Origin: Myrica gale
Taxonomy: Eukaryota > Streptophyta > Magnoliopsida > Fagales > Myricaceae
Direction of reading: 5' to 3'
Length of the DNA stretch: 64,000 nucleotides
Assembly: GCA_963930655.1 (NCBI GenBank)
Contig: OZ005614.1
Span: 1,054,001 to 1,118,000, forward strand
The stretch's first letter is position 1. Every line of letters starts with the position of its first letter. The notes under the pieces are model-generated. The model searched no databases, was not told the origin of the DNA, and worked only from the letters and a program-made list of their open reading frames with translations. The position numbers were made by a program, and so were the translations under genes. Below are positions 1 through 11,558 of the stretch, piece by piece.

Positions 1-170
1 TAGTTCATTTTAGTGACTAGAAATATCCAACATCGTCGCTTAACTCTGATCCTACGATTTGTGCTGTATTGATTTCCAGATATTTAAATGAAAGCAACAG
101 GTAGAGATCTAGAATTTTCTGTCTAACTTAAAGTCACAAGAGGAATTGATCAAAGAATTGGGGGACGAAC
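1..170 (-). other. Intron 1 (partial) of the HPGT3-like gene
   Basis: This stretch follows the GT donor (169-170, minus strand) of the HPGT-like first exon and runs to the window edge. I see no further coding segment in it, so it is most simply the first part of intron 1. Confidence 0.6.
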
Positions 171-295
171 CGGCCGGCAACGTAGAGCCAAGCAAGGCAA
201 GAGAAGAAGGCCATTACGAGCGAGGGTTTCGAGGTCTGAAGAGGCTTAGATCTCCATCTCCGCTCTGACTTCATCGTTGTCGGTAAGCTCTCCAT
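171..295 (-). CDS. HPGT3: Hydroxyproline O-galactosyltransferase HPGT3-like, first coding exon only
   Basis: First exon (about 42 codons) of a probable hydroxyproline O-galactosyltransferase, a Golgi type II membrane enzyme that adds the first galactose to hydroxyproline of arabinogalactan proteins. The product starts [17 protein letters not shown], followed by a hydrophobic signal anchor ([15 protein letters not shown]). This resembles the N-terminus I remember for Arabidopsis HPGT3/HPGT2, where LWQDAENR would follow in the next exon. The reading frame ends at a GT donor at 170/169. The start at 293-295 is chosen because the family begins there; the frame stays open upstream through a CT-rich 5' leader. 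The catalytic GT31 domain lies outside the window. The position next to the EMC7 homologue supports the call by synteny. Confidence 0.78.
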
Positions 296-688
296 CTCAA
301 CCAGAGAGAGAGAGAGAGATAAACTAAGCTTAGAACATACGTATATGCTATTATCGGGTGATTCCAACGAGAGATGCGAAGGTAGAATTCCCAATAGTAG
401 ATGGTAGAAGACAAGTCAGCGAAGAGAGTTAACGAAAGAAGCTTCGAATTTTAGAGAGAGGGAGATAGAGACAGGGGTCGGTCAGCGAACTGAAGCCTTC
501 AAAGGCAAGGTTATTGAGCTCCCGGGAGGAAAAAAAAAAGGTTATTGAGGTCCGACTAGTAAATTTAGTCTTGGGCCTGGCAGAGTTGACAAGTGGGCCG
601 AGCTCGTCCTTACGCTATACCTTTCCTTTTTGGTATCTTTGTTTTGTTATCTTTGTTTTGTTTTGTTTTATTTATGTTTTTTTCTTTT
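296..688 (-). promoter_or_regulatory. 5' leader and promoter of the HPGT-like gene
   Basis: Purine/pyrimidine-rich leader with a GA/CT microsatellite at 303-319 just upstream of the start codon, typical of plant 5' UTRs. No clear TATA box was seen. Beyond about 600 the sequence becomes T-rich and meets the left inverted repeat of the neighbouring element. Confidence 0.4.
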
Positions 689-912
689 TAGAAAATTCGC
701 TTTGTACCTCTAAATTTTGGGATTATCTCTAAGGTGCACTTACTTTTATTCATTTCATTAGATTTAAACATCAAACTACTCATTTCCATTAAAAAGCACC
801 CTCCACCTCAAATGGTTCTTACATCTAACGACAAACGCATCATGTGTCGTCCACGTGACCAATTATAATGCGAACTTTCTGTTTTGTCTTCTTTAATGAA
901 TATCTACTCCCC
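689..912. repeat. Left terminal inverted repeat of the PPR-carrying element
   Basis: About 220 bp that reappears inverted at 2469-2712. Shared landmarks include AATTCGCTTTG against AATTCACTTTG at the outer ends, a stretch containing CACCCTCCACCTCAAATGG, and CTACTCCCC at the inner ends. The left copy lacks about 10 bases found near the inner end of the right copy. By eye the arms are roughly 80-85% identical. Confidence 0.85.
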
Positions 913-1123
913 AAAGCGACAGATTGCTGGGTAAGGAGCCCCGCGGATACAAGACCTATGCCTCAATGGCAACAACGAATACTACCATAACAAAAATATC
1001 GATTCCTTACATCTTCTCAGGTATATTCTCCAAACAGGTGGCACAAGCATTGTGAAAAGAGCTCATGCATGATCTCCACAAAGACCCATGGTGAAGAAAA
1101 GACTAGACGACTAATCCTAAATC

Positions 1124-2261
1124 TTATAACTTCCCTCTCAAACTCACGCTCTTTCGCTTCTGGTTCAGGGAAATACGTCCTGCCATATATATAGCAGGAT
1201 TGTAGAACTTTCTCATATGGTCTGAAAGCCTATGGATGGCACGAAGATCACCGGCCAATCACAGAAAGCTGCATAAAAAATGAATCAAATTTCCGATATG
1301 GCAATTTCATTCCTTTGTTTACCACCTTTTCCAAAAGGCAACATGCATCTTCAACCTTGTTGCAACCAAAAAGCCCATCTCTTCCAATAACTTGTAAGCT
1401 TCCTCTATCTCTTCCAAGAACTTGTTGTCACAGAGAACCTTGAGAAAACAGTTATAAGTAACAATATCGGGAGGGTAACCTTTATTTCCCATCTCTTCCA
1501 AGAACTTGTAAGCTTCCTCTATCTTTCCTGCCAAAAACATTCCTTCAATCAGTTCCTTGTAAGTCGAAACATCAGGGAGGCAACCACTGTTTATCATACG
1601 CCCCATAAGTGAGAAGCACTCCTCCATTCGATCATTCTGGACAAGAGCCACAGGCCCACAATCATGATTGCATATGTTTTGGCAGTAGGAGAAGAAATTG
1701 TAGAACCATTAGTTCTCATGAACTCAAAGAGCTCAGCTGCTTCCGTCACCATTCCTGCTTTACAAAAAGTGTCAATGGCAGTATTGTATGTAAAATTATC
1801 AGGCGCCCCGCCCAGGTAAAAAATCTAAACGCTATTTTCTCTTCAAAGCGAAGCCTATGAAGAACCCCAACTACGAACTCAGACGTCAATTCTACACCAA
1901 CTTGATCAAGAGCCTTCTCCATGCTTTGATATGCATTAGAGTTATCGATAACAACATTATACAACTTGTCCACCTCGCTTTCTAGGCATTCTTTATCCTC
2001 TTCTCCAGCATCTCGCACACTACAATCGAAACTTTGACCCAATGGGACAACTTTTGAACAAAACGACTGCGCTGCAACCTTGGGTCCGACTTGGGGATTC
2101 AAAGCCAGATAAGATGTTTGTAGTAATGATGGAGAGGGAACAAAGTTTGGAACGTGACACGTTGGTTCTATTGATGGGTTTACAATAAAGATGCGAACTG
2201 ACATCGTGAGAGGAGAGTTTCTCACTCTAATGGCAAATAAATGTCTAAAAACCCTATTCAT
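1124..2261 (-). pseudogene. Pentatricopeptide repeat (PPR, P-class) protein pseudogene
   Basis: Reading on the minus strand, an N-terminal organelle-presequence-like region (from 2261) leads to FEEKIAFRFFTWAG, a common motif before the first repeat of plant PPR proteins. The frame then breaks at about 1810 in a G-run and continues as APDNFTYNTAID. It breaks again at about 1640 before a segment with two clear PPR units (e.g. NSGCLPDVSTYKELIEGM, KGYPPDIVTYNCF). It breaks further near 1380 and 1245 before a tail ending LNQKRKSVSLRGKL at a TAA (1124-1126). At least three frame changes and a repeat count too low for the family show that it is non-functional. Functional relatives would act in organellar RNA processing. 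The whole remnant lies inside an inverted-repeat pair. Confidence 0.8.
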
Positions 2262-2468
2262 CTTGAAGGGCTTAATTCAGATACGAGTGTTTGTGGTTTG
2301 GTCAGAGGAAGAAAACGAAAAAGTAGTAGAAAGAGAGGGTATTACCGGGGGCAAGGAAATGGGCCGTGACGGGTAGTGAAGATGCATGTGTCTTCTACTG
2401 AGTTCAACTTCCTCGTATCAGAAGCCATTATGTTCATCCTCTTCAGACAGAAATAGTTGTTGTCAGGT

Positions 2469-2712
2469 GGGGGAGTAGTTTAAAGTCTATATTCATTAAA
2501 GAAGGGAAAAACGGGAAGTTCACATTATAATTAGTCACGTGGACGGCACGTGATGCGTTTGTAGTCAAATGTAACGGCCATTTGAGGTGGAGGGTGTTTT
2601 TTTAATGAAAATGGGTAGTTTGATCATTGATGTATAAATCTAACGAAATGAATAAAAATTGGTGCACTTTAAAAATTACCACAAAGTTCGGGGATGCAAA
2701 GTGAATTTCCCC
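2469..2712. repeat. Right terminal inverted repeat of the PPR-carrying element
   Basis: Inverted partner of 689-912; see that entry for the shared landmarks. Confidence 0.85.
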
Positions 2713-2774
2713 ATTTTTTTGTTATCTTTTCTTCGGTGACACATTCAAATAAGTTGCGGTCTAAATTTTTTTAT
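2713..2774. other. Short AT-rich spacer
   Basis: T-rich spacer between two mobile elements. It ends in ATTTTTTTAT (2765-2774), the left target duplication of the next element. Confidence 0.4.
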
Positions 2775-3230
2775 GGGTTAATTATATTTTACACCTACTT
2801 GGTTTGAAAGTTTCGATACTTTGCATCTCATTCTTTTAATTTTGAGACATTTTTATCCATGTGATTTGAATTTTCTTCATTTTGCACCCAACCGTATATT
2901 ATCCGTTATTTCGAATAGAAAAGTCAGTCACTTGCCAATTTTATTCTCAATATTTTAAAAGGATTAATTACGCTTTTTTACCCATGTGATTTGGAGGGTC
3001 TGACACTTTACACTCCGTTCTTTGATTTTTGAAACATTTTGCACTCAAAAAAATTAGTCACGTATTCTACACGTAGTTAACTTTTTCATTCGAAAATAAC
3101 GAATAAATTAATGAGGATGCAAAGTACCAAGACCTCCAAGCCACACGCGGGTGAAATGTCTCAAAATTAAAAGATTATGGTACAAAGTATTTAAAGCCCC
3201 CAAATTACATGGGTGCAAAATGTAATTAAC
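2775..3230. mobile_element. MULE-like MITE with exact 10 bp target-site duplication
   Basis: The left end reads GGGTTAATTATATTTTACACC-like and the right end is its inverse (GTTAATTACATTTTGCACCC on the complementary strand). The arms match imperfectly over about 100 bp. A second, direct copy of the left arm lies at about 2957-3050. ATTTTTTTAT occurs immediately outside both ends (2765-2774 and 3231-3240), as expected for a Mutator-type target duplication, although the motif is low in complexity. No coding capacity. Confidence 0.65.
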
Positions 3231-4101
3231 ATTTTTTTATTTAAGTTAATGACAATATTTGAATATATGCTTATAAGGAATATGATTTATGCATTTAAAT
3301 CTTTTCCAATATAGCTGATCCTGAATAAGATTTTATCAATTTCAATTTGGGAGACATTCATTCATTTATAACGAGTGTCATTAATAGTATTCTATATAAT
3401 TAATGTTTTTAATGAAGAAAGATAAATATTATTGTTTCAAAGTAGGAATGTGATGTGTACATTTAATTCTTTCTCTAATATAGTTTAGATAAGATTGTGA
3501 CAATCTCAATTTTGGAAACCTTATCACCTAATATGAAAATTATTGATAATTTACCATGATTAATGAATACAATTAAAAAAAGAAATTCTATATCTAAAGC
3601 ATTTTCCTAAATAGTACTAGGGATGTTTATAGGAGCTTTTCGATCTAATTTCTATAAGGCCCTTGCTTGAGGCCCTGAATAACTGAAAACCTTCAAATAG
3701 CAAGAAGCCAAGAACACTCGATATCTCCTCTGTAGAACCATGAGAGTTCTAGATGTTTGCTAGCATACGAAAGAAAGTGCAACATTTGAAACAAGCTTTT
3801 AAATCCTAACCAGGTAATTAGGAATCAGACTATTGAATGAACTACTCACATCTGCCACTACAAAGAACGCAATGATAACAGAGGTAGAATTAGCGGACTG
3901 TAGGCAAAGACCAGGCCTGCATGTGTTTCGGGTTCGAACATAAAGGAGTATAATTTGAGAGCATAAACTCAGAAAAATGTTTTGGGACCTATTTGCTGGA
4001 TACAACCAGCGGCCTCCAGGGTCCCAACCTTAATGTTCCATCAAAAGGCCAGCTTTTGAATGGAGAAGGGGCAGAGAGTTCACGATTATCAAACTGATCC
4101 C
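3231..4101. other. Intergenic sequence, including the EMC7 3' flank
   Basis: AT-rich to about 3600, then more mixed composition that probably includes the 3' UTR of the EMC7 gene (from 4101 downward). No convincing coding segment was found. Confidence 0.4.
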
Positions 4102-6288
4102 TTAACTCCTGGCAGCACCACCAGGTAACAAGCTTGCTAGAGAGGGGACCCCTTGGTTTCTCATTTCTTCTTGTGCCCGCTTCATTTCCTCAGGATCTGC
4201 CGCCAAAACACAACAAATGGGCATGGTCAGTAAGAGCAGTGGAACCATACAACAAACGTTATTAGCCTTGAGAAGCTCTAGTGAAATAGTAGGCTTATCT
4301 GATCCACATCAGCACCCAGACAAATCTAAACAAAGTCAGAGCCTCGAGACCAGGGGTGAAACATAAAATGATATGAAGCAGAGTACTTTACCCATGTTCT
4401 CCATCATTTTCGGCATTAGAAACACCACCACCACCATAAATCCCATCATCAGACCCATTGGGCTTTTCACAAGAGACATAATGGAAAAGGGTTCTCTTAC
4501 CTGTTAAAAAAAACATAAAATAAGACAGAATAGATAATAAATCCAACATTAAGAATAGGAAATAGGAAAAAGAAGCCTTAACGAACCTCATAGTATTGTT
4601 CCTCCCTCAATGGCTCTAACACTAATTCACTCAGACCCCTCCTGTTCTCTGTCAGAGTTGCCTGAACCTTACCCGGGTTTCTGGCACTGACATCAACACG
4701 GACCTGATCACATTCAAGAAAATACAATCAAGAGTATTCTTGTTGCTCATCTTATTGAAGAAATGATAGAAATAGTAGATAGGAGAGTCCCACCGGAGAA
4801 AAAAAATAGCCTAGAGCCTCCACTTCAATTAAGTGAGTTCCTGCTGGCACGATATGGCTTCAAGCATACATATTAAGGAATCATAAAGTACTTAAAGTAT
4901 GATTTACTAGCATTCCTCTGAAAAGAGTACAAGTACTTTGGAATCAGAAAGAAAAGCACAGATGTACATTTTGAAATCACAAAAGAAAAGCCAATGGAAA
5001 TGCTTCAACAATCATTTATTTTAAGGACAACAATGTGCAAAGAAAGATAGGAGTGGGGTTGCAGGAGAGGAACTTAGCTTTGCCTAAAATAAAATGTCAA
5101 CTGTCCAGAATCAAGTTAAACAGAACAACAAGTAGAAAAGTTGGATACAATGAGAAATATCCATCAGGTCTCAGAAAAGTAACCCTTTGGCCACCATTAA
5201 GTATGACTTTGACATTTGATAATTTTCCAGGAAGACCAAAGCCTTGTGCACCCATACCTGCCAAATAAATACAACAATGAGACTCCTTCAAACGGATACC
5301 AAAGGAGAACGGGAGGAAGAAGCATGGTCAGCAAAAAAAAAATGTGCAAAGCAAAATACATAAGACACTGTAAAGGTTTAGTGCGTTGTTTGAGCACCAA
5401 AAACCAACTTGTAGATCCAAGATGTAAATTAGAGACCAATTACTAATCTAACAATCTGAAGATCTAATCTTAATTGCATACTCAAGCTTGTAGCAACTCT
5501 GACGGTAAGTAGAATTGACCCAGCTAATCTGCTCTCATACACGGACGGGCTAAACTTCTTTTTCATTAGGTAAGCATCTTCCACAACCCATTCTTTCCTC
5601 AAGCTTATTTTATTTTTTATTTTTCCCTTGGGAATATTTGAAACAAAATCTACCAATAACAGATCCAGGCGCACTTCTCATCTCTAAAATACCTTCATAT
5701 TGAAAATGTCTCATTCTAGTAGTACAATGGGTTTTTGTTCTAAAATTGCAAAACACAGATTCTATTAAAGCCGCATCTTTCAACGTTTAATCCAACCATT
5801 TCAGTAGGTGAATGTATCTCAAACTTCCACAGGATGTAGTACTCAATTTGTAAACCACAAATTAGTTCCGATTTTCTACGCTGCAGTTAAATCGAAAAGC
5901 AAAAGAGTACAGAATATTGGACGTGGAAAGAGAGAAACATACTTTGAATCTTCACCCGACCATTAATGGTGTAACCTTCACTGGAACTGGTCAAAACACA
6001 ATCAAAATATGATAAATAAAGAATTTAAAGATGAATCCCTAAAATTTACTTTTTCTCCAGAATCAATGAGAGGTTTCAACATCCGTACATAAGCTAAAGG
6101 TATATAGACGTATAAACTGATAAACATCAGCTTTCCATTCTAGTCAACCGAAAAAACACGAGGAAGAAAATTATGTAGAACGGGAAACATCGATGAAAAA
6201 CTTACCCAGCTGAGACGGCGAGAGACGGAAAGAAAAAGGAGATGCATAAGTGTGCCAAAAGCACGAGAATAACTGATCTGGATATCAT
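4102..6288 (-). CDS. EMC7: ER membrane protein complex subunit 7 homologue (EMC7), with an apparent frameshift
   Basis: Seven exons (minus): 6206-6288, 5943-5986, 5149-5257, 4795-4857, 4587-4703, 4392-4500, 4102-4196, all with GT..AG borders. The product has a signal peptide (from MISRSVILVLLAH), a beta-sandwich EMC7 domain (SSEGYTINGRVKI, GFGLPGKLSNVKVILNGGQ, FLRPDGYFSF, VPAGTHLIEVEALGYFF), a transmembrane segment (SPMGLMMGFMVVVVFLMPKM) and a cytosolic tail (DPEEMKRAQEEMRNQGVPS). EMC inserts tail-anchored and multi-pass proteins into the ER membrane. About 206 residues would be normal. However, the T-run in exon 4 (4800-4806) holds 7 bases where the family reading GYFFSPV needs 8. As written, the frame shifts and stops early in exon 5. 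This may be a real null allele or a homopolymer error. It lies beside the HPGT gene, as in Arabidopsis. Confidence 0.88.
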
Positions 6289-7325
6289 GGTAGCTGCCGC
6301 AGAGCAAAGATTCTGGTACAAGCTTCAGAACGTCGGGATTTCAGAGCCAGAGAGGGAGAGAGACACTGTCTGCCGTCTGGGACTCTCCTTGGTGTTCTCA
6401 GATTTCTATACGGTTAACTACTTACCGTCTGAGTAGAAAATGGTTAAATAATAATAAGAGTCGCGTGATCCGGTGTAACTCACCTTGGTTATAAAATGGC
6501 TAAGTTGTTACGGATTGAATCGAACATCATAAAATTGGTCCCATCCGAGCCGTTGATGCTTTATTTGAACTTGGTCTCTCTTCTTTTTGTTCTCTCTCAC
6601 TAAGATGACGTTTGTAGGGATTTTTTTTTTAAAAGTTTTGACTAGCTGGTAAAAAAGTCAGTGAAAATGGTACAGAATGTTTGATTGTAAAATTATTTTT
6701 ATTAAAATTTGTTAAAAATAAAGATAAAAAATATTAATAATTTTTTATGAATAAATAATAATATTTGTTAAAAGGTAAGGAATGGGAATATTTAATATAA
6801 TTTTTTAATGGAAAAATATTAAAATTGATGTGAAAAGTTATTGAATTTGAAATTTTAATCTTTTAGTTATAAAAATTTTGAGTTTTATTTTTAATTCTTA
6901 AAAGTTGAAGATATATGGATCCATACATCACCTTTAATGAGTAGAGATGGTATATGAGAAATTACTAATTCAACTGGGGGACAGTATCCATTTCAAAAAT
7001 ATCCCAAAAGAGAATGTTTGACAAAAATGCGAGGAAGAGATTTTCATCAAGAAATAAAAAAGAGAACTTATTACACTCGGGGGATCAACACTCAAAAGTC
7101 AAACCTAACGTAAAGACAGACCTTCATTTACATATATAATCAACTATAGTACAGTTACATTCTCATCCTTTTCCTCTTTTAGAGACCCCAATGACGCATA
7201 TACCAGAAAGAAGCTTTAAACACCACTAACTTTGGACATCACAAACAATCAAAATAGTGGAAAAAGAATGGCCCGGCGAAAGAATTAGGATTTTGCCCAT
7301 TTATGGTACACATTGTAACGAAATG
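6289..7325. other. Divergent 5' flank of EMC7 and 3' flank of the transporter gene
   Basis: 6289-6500 is the likely EMC7 leader and promoter. 6600-6960 is very AT-rich and without features. 7080-7325 is the likely 3' UTR of the transporter gene. No further gene seen. Confidence 0.4.
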
Positions 7326-10300
7326 CTACAATCCCAACTTCTTTGAGAACCACTCTGAAAGATTAGCTATTATAAAACCTGCAAATACCTGCGATAAACA
7401 AAACATGGAAATATCAGACTATAGGACATACAGTCAGCTTCAGAAATTCGAATCAGTACACATCATCTGAGTAGGACATGGTAAACATCCCTCACAAATC
7501 CAAATGCCAGCTACCTGACATGAAATATAGATTAAGCAAGTGAAGGATGAGATACTGGTTAGCTCCATCATAATAACTCTCCCTTTGTCCCCCCCTCTCT
7601 CTTTCCCTAGAACTAGAAACAGACAAAGTTAATTTAGCAAATTAACCCTACCCAAAAACTCTCGACTGGTTCCATTATTTGACAAGGATGTGAAAAACCT
7701 CAGTTGACGTCTGCCCATTTCTTCTTTTGATGAAATGAGGGCAAAGACCTTACATATCAGATTGAACTAAGCCAACAACTTGAGAAGATATTGTTGGACA
7801 CCCAACACCTTTAACTTTCCACTCAGGTAGATACTGGACACCTTCCAGAAGATGGATTTACCAAGACACAATTCACAACAACATCAAAGAAAACTTCAGA
7901 GCCAGATGCATATTTCAATTACCATCATTACCTGAACTGAGCCAAGAATATAAACCGCTGAATAGTGACGACCGTGGATCACCATGTCTGCCAACATAGC
8001 AAGAGGGATGGTGAGTGACATGCCCAAGGTGGCCACCAGTGGAGTCGTCCATACAACACAGAGTGCCCTAGGAGAAACGAGATATTGTAGCATCAAAATA
8101 ATGAGAAAATGTGAGGTCATGATCACTGATAGATAAAGAGTGAATTTTACATACCAAAAGTAGTCCGAGAGGACACTTCCAACAAAGCCATTGGCAAGAA
8201 CAACTTCGTCGATCTTAGCAGAATGAGGAATTGTGAACTTGGGTTCAATTCCCAATGCTGTCAATGGCCAATCTGAAAGAAAATAAAAGAGAAGTAGGTA
8301 TTCGGTTAAATAGCCTGTATTACACCTTGCTTTCCACAGGAAAGACACCACAGAAAGAAGGAAAAGAGATCTCACACATCTTTCAGCACTAACACAGCCA
8401 TATGAAGAATAGCGAATTACAATAATGGAGAACATAGGAAAGAGATGAAATATTAGTTTAGGTACTAGCATAAAATCTGTCCTTACCACAAGCTTCTGAT
8501 GATACGACTCTGATTTTCCATTTACATGACTACATAAGCTATAGAAAGAATTAAAGGAGAGAGAGAGAGAGAGCAAATAAAGAACCTTATAAATACATTT
8601 TAGGTCTCCTCAATAAAATCATTGCTAATCGAGACTCTTACCAAGCCACCATAGTGTTACAAATGTAAATAATCCAATATAGCCAAACAGCTTCTGCACG
8701 TCAACCTTTTCTCCTTCTCCACCAGCAAACTTTTTAAGGAGCACTGCATTATTGATAGTAAATTGGATGTTATTTATTCTCTGTCAATATAAATTCCAAA
8801 TGAATAGTAAAACTGAGTAACAGAAACAATCCTGAACCTGTAAATAAGCCATACGACATAGCAGAGAGAAGGCCAAACAGGTCCCCAACAAGAGAGTGCT
8901 TGCCATTGCTGAAAACAAAATCAGCTATCAACACCCAAAACATGAACTACTGTGATCGAGGCGACTGTGTGTGCGTGTCTGCATCTCATAATGTACAAAT
9001 ATTGGAAATTTGAAACAGGTGGCCTGCATAATCTGCATTAATTAACCTAGTAGCGTTGGATTTTGTCTCAAACTCCTAAAGTAGAATGTGAAAATCTTCA
9101 GTTCACAGTGACTAAGTTCCATCAAAACTTTTCAGCGTAAATAAAGGGAGCTTTAGAACAGAGGTTAACCACGAAGATTCATGTTATAGTAAAAGGGGGA
9201 ATACCCTATCTTTCAATTAAACAAGAAAACAGTAAAGCTGTTTTTTTGGAACTCAGTAAACCCGTCGATCCATTGAAATGTATAATTCAATTCACTATTA
9301 TATATGATGATGTTGACAAGATAGAGTAAGGTCTTACCCAGAAGCATTTGTTTGTGATTCATCTGCGGCCCAAGTTTTTCCCAGAGTTGTCATGGCAACA
9401 CCAGCCATGCTGACAAAGACAGCAACTACTTTTGCTACATTTAATGAATCTTGGCCCAGAAATGCACCAATGAAAAGAGTAAAAAGTCCTGAAGTAGAGG
9501 ATAATACTGTGGTACTTGCAACACTTGTACGAGCCAGTGCAGCATTTGATAGGTACTGTTAGCCAAAAGGAAAGGTGTCAACAGTCAATTAGAAATTTTT
9601 ATGGTTTCTGTACACTTAATACCTTTAAACAGTCAAATGAAAAACTTGTGAAGCACACATGCCTCAAACTTTGCAACATCGTAGTCAACGAATAAAGAAA
9701 GCCGAGTCAATAGGTCACAAACAAATGCACACATTCCTGACGTAGAAGATTGCATTTCAAGTTGTTCTTCACCTGCTCCCCTAGCAGACCAGTGGTTGTT
9801 AGGCTGGTCAACTTAGAGGTATTTGCCTCCCGGTCAGACACTAATGCATGATTTGGGTCAATGCCATAATAGTGTTTTGGACTAAACAACCTCTCAACAT
9901 AACTCCAGCCCTAACTCTCTTGTTTATATCTCCTAGCTGAAATGTCCAATGTGTTTATGCAACGCTGCAAAAATCTGTATACACCTCACCTTGAGAACCT
10001 TATGAGCCACCAAATGTGGCAAAGCAAGCTCGATACATGGTTCCAGATTACCCAACAACCTTTTCACCACCTGACACCTTAATGCAAGGGAAAGCAGACA
10101 TAAGGATAGACTAGCTCACAAAAAGGGCATGCACCCTATTCAGTAATAGAAAGCCCTGTCCTCCAACTCACAAGCACATGTACGAAACCTAACACACTCA
10201 GCAAGTGGGAGGAATGAATGCTCTATGGAGAGAACGGTTACCGTAACAGTTAGCAGAGCACAAGAATAGACTAGTATCATTCTGTAAACCATGTCATCAA

Positions 10301-11432
10301 CACGAATGTCATAGCTTTTATGCACCCCTGCCCCCGTAGATTAGTGACATTTGAAAAGCTTTAGCTGCATTAGACTGGTCTGTCATAGAACAAGAACAAG
10401 TCTAAAGAGACACTATGACATATATGTGCAGGGGGCAAACCTTTTTGTTTCTGAAAAATACCAATTCAGCCTCTGTCTAGAAGTTTCAAAGGATCAAGGG
10501 ATAATATTCATGATTAACAGCTTCCCAAATAACCCAACAAAAAAAAAATGGAGATGATTTTGAAGAAACCAGCCAAGGAAGTGCCTTACCTCGGTTACGA
10601 ACCAGATAGGCGCAATGTAAAATCCATATTTTGCAATTTCTTTGGCTGTAAGCTCTCTATCATGTTTCAGCACTTGTGAATCATCTTTGTGTCTGGTGAC
10701 TAATGGCCTTCCTTCTGCATGAGGTGAAAGGTCTGCTTCACTATCTTTTCTGGTCAAACACCCCTGAAGCTCCGATTCAAAAAATTTCTGGCCTCCGTTG
10801 TATTTTAGAGGAGAACTAAAACCAGCAGAAAAATCATTCATGCTTTCTGCATTTTTACCACTTTTAGAAGAGCGACGTTTTAGAAAATTACAGAACCAAT
10901 CCTTTAGGAATGCTATTGGGAGGTAAACTACCAAAAGAGAAGCTCCAAGATATGTTACTGCAAATGGCTGCTTATAGTCCAAAAATATGCCCTGCAGAAA
11001 AGATTCAGTCAGTTGAAACAAGGCTGAGGAAGATAGCCCAGGTGCTGGCATGTTCCAGTATTACTCAATACACAAGGAGCTACGCATTACGTCAGACATT
11101 TGAGAGATCTAAGTGTAGCAAAATAAGTATACGCAGACAAACAAATAATGAAACAAGAAATACCATGGAATGAGTATATGCAGTGATATCTCCCTTCAAG
11201 CTATAGGACATAATTAATGGCCAAGAGCTTCTCCAATCCGCATATGATTACAATAAGCAAATTACATTCGAACAGTTGAAACTACTTCCAAGAGCTTATC
11301 ATCCATCGAACCCAAACGTAAGGCATGTAGAATGCATCATCATGGAAGAAATTTCACCCAAATTAACAAAACGTAGAAGACCAATCTGAGAAAAGCAGAA
11401 CCTATACATGTAGAAGGTGGACGACTTCTGGA

Positions 11433-11473
<41 letters not shown>

Positions 11474-11558
11474 CTACCTGGGTGACTTCTGCAGAGGTGA
11501 CCCATATAACAACAACAGCAGCTATAAGGAACAACCCGGCCCTGTATCTCCAACTCAT
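7326..11558 (-). CDS. EamA/SLC35F5-type transporter (YML018C-like vacuolar membrane protein)
   Basis: Eight exons (minus): 11478-11558, 10590-10991, 9338-9555, 8838-8908, 8642-8743, 8155-8272, 7932-8067, 7326-7388. All phases agree, giving 396 residues. The drug/metabolite-transporter fold is evident: TM1 in [19 protein letters not shown]2 in [20 protein letters not shown], a long hydrophilic loop (about residues 65-135), then the EamA half with [19 protein letters not shown] and [19 protein letters not shown]. The tail ends [10 protein letters not shown]. Relatives are plant homologues of SLC35F5 and yeast YML018C, and the substrate is unknown. The start is the only ATG before TM1 in the exon. 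Intron 1 carries an (AT)n microsatellite. The gene lies next to EMC7, as I recall for At4g32130-At4g32140. Confidence 0.9.
11438..11471. repeat. (AT)n microsatellite in intron 1 of the transporter gene
   Basis: About 17 uninterrupted AT units just downstream of the exon 1 donor (minus strand). Probably length-polymorphic. Confidence 0.95.

Larger units (their letters stand above)
689..2712. mobile_element. Pack-MULE-like element carrying a PPR gene copy
   Basis: Two long inverted repeats (689-912 and 2469-2712) bracket a degenerate pentatricopeptide-repeat gene. Long terminal inverted repeats without a transposase, holding a captured host gene, fit the Pack-MULE class of Mutator-like elements. 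The outer flanks are T-rich (TTTTCTTTT on the left, ATTTTTTTG on the right), so a 9 bp target duplication cannot be confirmed. I infer the mobile nature from structure alone. The alternative is a local inverted duplication around a PPR pseudogene. Confidence 0.6.
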
